Positions 5,229 to 9,217 of a stretch of DNA of 9,217 nucleotides are shown here, in pieces. The DNA is taken from assembly GCA_016780605.1 (NCBI GenBank), contig JADHLS010000152.1, forward strand, positions 1 through 9,217. Direction: 5' to 3'. Made by a program: the position numbers and the translations under genes. The notes beneath the pieces were generated by a model. That model saw only the letters and a program-made list of their open reading frames with translations, did not search any database and was not told the origin of the DNA. The stretch's first letter is position 1. Each line of letters starts with the position of its first letter. Source of the stretch: Reyranella sp. Lineage in GTDB: Bacteria > Pseudomonadota > Alphaproteobacteria > Reyranellales > Reyranellaceae.

Positions 5229-6809
5229 ATGAAGGCCCACATCGTCGGCGGCGGGTTTGGCGGACTGGCGGCAGCCGGTTATCTCATCCGGAACGCAGGC
5301 ATGCCTGGCCAGGATATCACCGTCTACGAGGCCAGTGAGCGAATGGGCGGTGGTCTCTTTCTCACCGGCAGTGCGGCGGCCGGTTACAACCTCCCTGGTT
5401 CCGTCTTCGACGCCGAGTTCCGCTGCACTTTCGAACTCCTGGGCGCCATTCCTTCCATCAGCGATCCGGCGGTTTCGGTGAAGGGTGAATTCTTCACCTT
5501 CAACCAGCGCCACCCGTTCCTCGACCTGGCGCGCCTCATCGATCGCAACGGCCGCATCGTGCACGGCCCGCGTTTCGGCCTGGGCTTGCGCGACGGCTTC
5601 CAGCTTGTCCGGCTTGTCCTGACGCCTGAAGCGATGCTGGAAGGGCGACGCATCGAGGAATTCTTTTCCCCGTCGTTCTTCTCGACCGAGTTCTGGCTGA
5701 TCTATTCGACGATCATGGGGTCGCTGCCGCAACACAGCGCCACCGAGCTGCGGCGCTACCTCAATCGCACCCTGCAATTGTTCCCCGACCTCTCGGACAT
5801 GGCGCACATCCTGCGCACGCCCATGAACCAATACGAGGCGTTCATCGAACCGCTGGTCGCGTGGCTGCGTTCGCGCGGCGTGACCTTCCAAACCGACACC
5901 TTCGTTCGCGACGTTGGCTTCGCGCCGACGCCCGACCGCCTGACCGTCAATCGGCTCGACTACGAATGCAACGGGACGGCTGCTTCGGTCGCTGTGGAGC
6001 CGGACGACCTCGTGCTGTTGACCTTTGGATCGCAGGCCGCCGACATCTCGGTGGGATCGATGACCCAGCCGCCGCGGTTGCGGCGCGACGGGCGGTCGTG
6101 GGCGCTCTGGAAGCGCCTGGCCGAGGGACGTCGCGCTTTCGGCAATCCCGACGCCTTCTTCGGCGCGCGTCGCGTGCCCGACTCGCATTGGGTGAACTTC
6201 ACGGTTACCACGACGGGCACGGAGTTCATCGACCAGATCTCCGCGCTGACCGGCAGCGAGACCGGGCGCGGCGGGCTGGTGAGCCTCATCGACTCGCCGT
6301 GGATGCTGTCGCTGTCGATCTTCCACCAACCGGAAGTCATCGACCAGCCAACCGGGACGTACGTCTGGTGGGGCTACGGGCTCTATCCGGAACGCATCGG
6401 CGAGTTCGTGCAGAAGCGCATGGACGAATGCACGGGCGCGGAGATCCTGGAAGAGCTGCTGCGGCAGTTGCGGTTCGAGCGGCAGCGGGACGCGATCCTG
6501 GCGTCATCGATCTGCATTCCCTGCGACATGCCCTACGTGAACAATATCTGGATGCCGCGCCGGCACACCGACAGACCCCCGCCGGTCCCGGAGGGCTCGA
6601 CCAACCTCGGCCTGATTGGCCAGTACGTCGAGGTTCCGCGCGATGTGGCGTTCACCATCGAGTATTCCGCGCGTACGGCCTGGGAAGCGATCCATGTGCT
6701 GCTCAAGCGCGGCCCCGCGCCGCCGCCGGTTTATCAGGCCCAGTACGATCTCAAGGCGCTCTTCGGCGCGCTGAAAGTGTTCGTGTGCCCGCGGGCGGCG
6801 CGCCCATGA
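5229..6809 (+). CDS. Oleate hydratase (OhyA / myosin-cross-reactive antigen) family flavoprotein, divergent, lacking the classical catalytic Glu
   Basis: A 526-residue FAD protein of the oleate hydratase family, whose characterised members add water to cis double bonds of free fatty acids. The FAD fold opens at residue 5 with VGGGFGG (6-12), and the second strand ends at YEASERMGGG (33-42). Family blocks follow in order: FRCTFELLGAIPS (64-76), RRYLNR (175-180), RTPMNQYEAF (196-205), GLYPERIGEFVQKRMDECTG (384-403), the MPY element at 434-436, and FTIEYSARTAWEA (475-487). ATG 5229 has GGAG (5218-5221) upstream. The N-terminus lacks roughly 30 residues that precede the FAD motif in Gram-positive members. 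Aligned from memory with the streptococcal protein, the catalytic Tyr is kept (Y177), but the RGGRE block reads LPGSV, so Val59 stands where the catalytic Glu should be. A short, monomeric subgroup including a Rhodococcus erythropolis enzyme also lacks this Glu, so hydratase activity is still possible. It is probably cytoplasmic or membrane-peripheral, and first in an operon with the di-heme cytochrome. Confidence 0.88.
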   Translation: MKAHIVGGGFGGLAAAGYLIRNAGMPGQDITVYEASERMGGGLFLTGSAAAGYNLPGSVFDAEFRCTFELLGAIPSISDPAVSVKGEFFTFNQRHPFLDLARLIDRNGRIVHGPRFGLGLRDGFQLVRLVLTPEAMLEGRRIEEFFSPSFFSTEFWLIYSTIMGSLPQHSATELRRYLNRTLQLFPDLSDMAHILRTPMNQYEAFIEPLVAWLRSRGVTFQTDTFVRDVGFAPTPDRLTVNRLDYECNGTAASVAVEPDDLVLLTFGSQAADISVGSMTQPPRLRRDGRSWALWKRLAEGRRAFGNPDAFFGARRVPDSHWVNFTVTTTGTEFIDQISALTGSETGRGGLVSLIDSPWMLSLSIFHQPEVIDQPTGTYVWWGYGLYPERIGEFVQKRMDECTGAEILEELLRQLRFERQRDAILASSICIPCDMPYVNNIWMPRRHTDRPPPVPEGSTNLGLIGQYVEVPRDVAFTIEYSARTAWEAIHVLLKRGPAPPPVYQAQYDLKALFGALKVFVCPRAARP

Positions 6810-6825
6810 GCAGGAGAAGACCGCA

Positions 6826-8748
6826 ATGAGATTGAAGCGCCTTGCGACCTGGCTGCTCGTGGCCGTCGTCGGTCTCTATGTGCTTGCCGTCGTCCTTTAC
6901 GCCGTGCCCGTGATCGGCGGCGTGTTCGACGACACCATGGAGGTCAAGCCGAGCCGCGCCGACCAGTCGATCGTCGCGGATTACCGCAACGGTCTCACGC
7001 CTGAGCAGAAGGAAAGGTACTACCATCTCTCGCAAGGGTCGGAGATCCTGCCCTGGATCCTGTTGACGGCGGTCGACGTTGCCGACGCGGGATCCACCAG
7101 GCCCTTCGTCGAGAACCTGGAGCGCTATGGCCTGCTGCCCGACCCGGCTCGCCAGGATGGCCTGCCCGTGGGCCTCGTCGTGTCGTCCAATCCTTTCACC
7201 TTCGGCATGGATTTCGTCGGCATCACTTGCGCCGCCTGTCATGTCGGCGAGCTGCGCCATGGCGGCAAAGCCGTCCGGGTCGACGGCGCTCCCAACATGT
7301 TCAACATGCAGCTCTTCTATTCGCAGGCCGTCGATGCGCTCATGGCGACGACGGCTAATGGCGGCAAGCTGTGGCGGGCGCTGAAGCGCCTGGGACGACA
7401 GGACTACGAACGCTACGGTGTTGCCGCGCCGTTCGTCCGTCCGGCGACCCTCGTCTACTACGCTGCGAACGTGCTGCTTCACCGCGACAGGCTCGATGCG
7501 CGCCTCGAATTGATCGCCGTCATCCGCGCCGCCAAGGAGCAGCGCGATCCCGAGCATCCGACGTCGGGATTCGGTCGCCTGGATGCGTTCGATGGCACGC
7601 GCAACTTCCTGTTCACGCGCCTGCGCAAGGCCGATGCCGGCGGAGGCTTCACGGTCAACAAGGCGAACATGGTGAAGCTCGACGCGGCGGTGAAGTTCCC
7701 GCCGCTCTGGTCGCGCAAGGCCTCGCCGCCGGAGCGAGTCGATGCCTACCGCGAGCAACCAGGGCGTTTCCCGCCCGTCTGGGGGTTCAAGGACTACGAC
7801 TGGATCGAGTGGACCATCGACACCAACACCGTGATCGAGCGCAATTTCACCGAGACTCTTGGCGCCGGCGCCACCGTCGTGCTCGATCCGGCTCGGACCG
7901 ATTCCCTGTTCGAGAGCTCCATCCCGATCAAGAACATGCACGACCTCGAATGGCTGGCTTACTACACCGACCCGCCGCGATGGCCCACCGAAGTCTTTGG
8001 TGAAATCAACCGCGATCTGGCGGCGGCCGGCGAAGGCATATTCCGCAGCCGCTGCGCCGGCTGCCACGAATATGGCAATGACCGACGCACCCCGAACGGC
8101 CTGATCAGGCTGCGCGGCCTGCGGCCGGAAGAGGTCGGTACGGACCCCGCGGTGGCGGTGAAGATCGCCTGTCCGGTGCCCGACGCCGGGGCGCTGCAGA
8201 TCCCGCCCAGGTCCTATACGGCCGAAGATTCGGAACTTCTCAAGGACTGCGCCGGCGTCAAGGCCGGCGCACCCTTCACGGGCAATTCGTTTGCCCGGAC
8301 GGTCCAGACGGCGGTCGACAGCATCAAGCAGAAGGCGTACGCGGCGGGTGGCATTGACGCCGTGCAGCGCCGCGCGATGGAGGATCTCGACCGACGCGGA
8401 AGCGTCACCTGGCGCGACACGCTGCTCGATACCCGGAAGCCATACGGTCCCTACGCGGCGAGACCTCTGTACGGGATCTGGGCGGCGGCACCCTACCTGC
8501 ACAACGGATCGATCCCGACTTTGTACGACCTGCTGCTTCCGCCGGAGCAGCGGCCCAAGACGTTCGCGCTCGGCAGCCGCGACTATGACCCGGCGAAGCT
8601 CGGTTTCGCCGTCGTCACGGCCTGCGGCCAGCAGGATTGTGTCGTCGATACGTCAAGAGCCGGCGACGGAAACGGCGGCCACCTCTGGGGTACCGACCTC
8701 GGCGAACCCGATCGCCGGGCTCTCCTGGAATACCTGAAGACCTACTGA
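6826..8748 (+). CDS. Membrane-anchored di-heme c-type cytochrome, RoxA / oleate-dioxygenase (di-heme peroxidase-like) type
   Basis: A 640-residue exported haemoprotein. Residues 5-30 form one strongly hydrophobic segment behind a basic start (MRLKR), so the protein is probably anchored in the inner membrane with its body in the periplasm. Two covalent haem c sites are visible, CAACH at 135-139 and CAGCH at 410-414. The C-terminal block AAAPYLHNGSIPTLYDLL (553-570) supplies a likely axial His559, followed by GSRDYDP (583-589) and a GNGGHLWGTDL segment. This arrangement is typical of the superfamily containing bacterial di-haem peroxidases, the rubber oxygenase RoxA, and the Pseudomonas aeruginosa oleate dioxygenase/diol synthase pair (PA2077/PA2078). 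Paired cysteines at C449/C475 and C600/C605 could form disulfides. AGGAG (6812-6816) precedes ATG 6826, and the gene starts 16 bp after the hydratase-like gene, so they are probably co-transcribed. Oxidation of an unsaturated lipid or isoprenoid is inferred from family and neighbour. A peroxidase or electron-transfer role is the main alternative. Confidence 0.87.
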   Translation: MRLKRLATWLLVAVVGLYVLAVVLYAVPVIGGVFDDTMEVKPSRADQSIVADYRNGLTPEQKERYYHLSQGSEILPWILLTAVDVADAGSTRPFVENLERYGLLPDPARQDGLPVGLVVSSNPFTFGMDFVGITCAACHVGELRHGGKAVRVDGAPNMFNMQLFYSQAVDALMATTANGGKLWRALKRLGRQDYERYGVAAPFVRPATLVYYAANVLLHRDRLDARLELIAVIRAAKEQRDPEHPTSGFGRLDAFDGTRNFLFTRLRKADAGGGFTVNKANMVKLDAAVKFPPLWSRKASPPERVDAYREQPGRFPPVWGFKDYDWIEWTIDTNTVIERNFTETLGAGATVVLDPARTDSLFESSIPIKNMHDLEWLAYYTDPPRWPTEVFGEINRDLAAAGEGIFRSRCAGCHEYGNDRRTPNGLIRLRGLRPEEVGTDPAVAVKIACPVPDAGALQIPPRSYTAEDSELLKDCAGVKAGAPFTGNSFARTVQTAVDSIKQKAYAAGGIDAVQRRAMEDLDRRGSVTWRDTLLDTRKPYGPYAARPLYGIWAAAPYLHNGSIPTLYDLLLPPEQRPKTFALGSRDYDPAKLGFAVVTACGQQDCVVDTSRAGDGNGGHLWGTDLGEPDRRALLEYLKTY

Positions 8749-8755
8749 GCCGACG

Positions 8756-9172
8756 CTACCTTTGTACTCTTATGCTCCGCAGCATGGCGCGAAGATCTCG
8801 CGCGAGTCCTTTGCCGTTGGCCCGCTCGAACTGCTCCTGGGCCTGGCGCCACAGTGGCCGCGCACGCCGCAGCGTGTCGGCACCGCGCTCGGTGAGGCTT
8901 GCCACGCGGCTGCGGCGGTCGGCCGATGAGCGCGCGATCTTCACCAGCCTGGTCGTCACGAGCGGCTGCAGGTTCTTTCCCGTCGTCGTCCGGTCGAGGT
9001 CGAGCCTGCTTGCCAGGTCATTGATCGACAGGGCGCCGACCTCCCCGAGCAGCGCCAGCATCGAATACTGGGTGGCCCGCACGCCGCTGGGTGAGAGGAC
9101 GGCGTCGTAGAAGTTCGAGACCCGGCGCGCGGCCCGGCGCAAGGACATGCAGTTGCGGTCTTCGACGGCCAT
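8756..9172 (-). CDS. MarR family transcriptional regulator
   Basis: A 138-residue protein with the full MarR layout. An N-terminal helix (SLRRAARRVSNFYDAVL, 10-26) leads into the winged helix-turn-helix. The recognition helix region is DRTTTGKNLQPLV (60-72), the wing has the DRRSR element (85-89), and a C-terminal dimerisation helix follows. MarR proteins are dimers that usually repress nearby genes and release DNA on binding small aromatic or lipophilic ligands, or after cysteine oxidation. The single Cys8 sits where many relatives of this subgroup have an N-terminal Cys; a redox role is speculative. ATG 9172 follows GAGG (9183-9180) by 7 nt. An alternative start at Met9 (9148) would lose that Cys and has no better site. 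The gene converges on the di-heme cytochrome gene with 7 bp between the stops. Control of the neighbouring lipid operon is plausible but not shown; no matching operator was identified. Confidence 0.93.
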   Translation of the reverse strand: MAVEDRNCMSLRRAARRVSNFYDAVLSPSGVRATQYSMLALLGEVGALSINDLASRLDLDRTTTGKNLQPLVTTRLVKIARSSADRRSRVASLTERGADTLRRARPLWRQAQEQFERANGKGLARDLRAMLRSIRVQR

Positions 9173-9175
9173 CGC

Positions 9176-9217
9176 CTAACCTCGCCGCGCCGCGATCACC
9201 TGCAGGATCCCGACACG
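9176..9217 (-). CDS. Possible C-terminal end of an upstream gene (cut by window edge)
   Basis: On the - strand the last 42 bases read RVGILQVIAARRG followed by TAG, 3 bp before the MarR start codon. A gene ending here would be co-transcribed with the MarR gene, and the MarR ribosome site would overlap its last codons. With only 13 codons visible this could equally be non-coding leader DNA, since another frame is also open. No function can be assigned. Confidence 0.3.
   Translation of the reverse strand, partial: RVGILQVIAARRG

Noticed and set aside
5064..6329. Long - strand open frame (421 codons) opposite the oleate-hydratase-like gene
   Set aside because: The translation has no family features and is rich in Arg, Glu and Gln. 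The + strand gene carries many conserved family blocks.
6751..8502. Long - strand open frame (583 codons) opposite the di-heme cytochrome
   Set aside because: It has no recognisable domain, a composition rich in Arg, Gly and Val, and lies fully opposite a gene with two CxxCH motifs. It is a GC-bias artefact.

Overview
The window is GC-rich (most third codon positions are G or C) and tightly packed. Shine-Dalgarno sites of the GGAG/GAGG type precede most starts. The gene families are a Rieske oxygenase, a phytanoyl-CoA-type dioxygenase, a CtBP-like 2-hydroxyacid dehydrogenase, an OFA-like MFS carrier and a MarR regulator. Together they suggest a metabolically versatile soil or water proteobacterium, most likely an alphaproteobacterium such as a Rhizobiales or Rhodospirillales relative. 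That placement is inference from composition and gene content; there is no rRNA or marker gene here. No tRNA, insertion sequence, CRISPR array or prophage feature was seen.

Layout. Genes alternate in strand, giving three divergent promoter regions (367-495, 2567-2699, 4993-5228) and three very tight convergent junctions (4, 4 and 7 bp). From the left: the N-terminal part of an SDR oxidoreductase (-, cut by the window edge), a PhyH-family dioxygenase (+), an MFS transporter (-), a D-2-hydroxyacid dehydrogenase (+) and a phthalate-dioxygenase-type Rieske oxygenase alpha subunit (-). Then comes a two-gene + strand operon: an oleate-hydratase-family flavoprotein followed 16 bp later by a membrane-anchored di-heme c-type cytochrome. 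A MarR regulator (-) and a possible scrap of one more - strand gene close the window.

How it may work together. The left half (about 1-4992) reads as a catabolic or accessory cluster: two iron oxygenases, two NAD(P)-dependent dehydrogenases and an organic-acid-type carrier. No substrate can be named from sequence alone. The right half (5229-8748) is the most interesting part. It pairs a divergent fatty-acid hydratase-like flavoenzyme with a di-heme cytochrome of the broad RoxA (rubber oxygenase) / Pseudomonas oleate-dioxygenase (PA2077/PA2078) kind. Both reference families act on carbon-carbon double bonds of hydrophobic substrates, so the operon may be an unsaturated-lipid or isoprenoid oxidation module, possibly controlled by the adjacent MarR protein. 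The hydratase-like protein keeps the FAD-binding site and the likely catalytic Tyr. It has Val where classical oleate hydratases have the catalytic Glu, so its reaction is uncertain.
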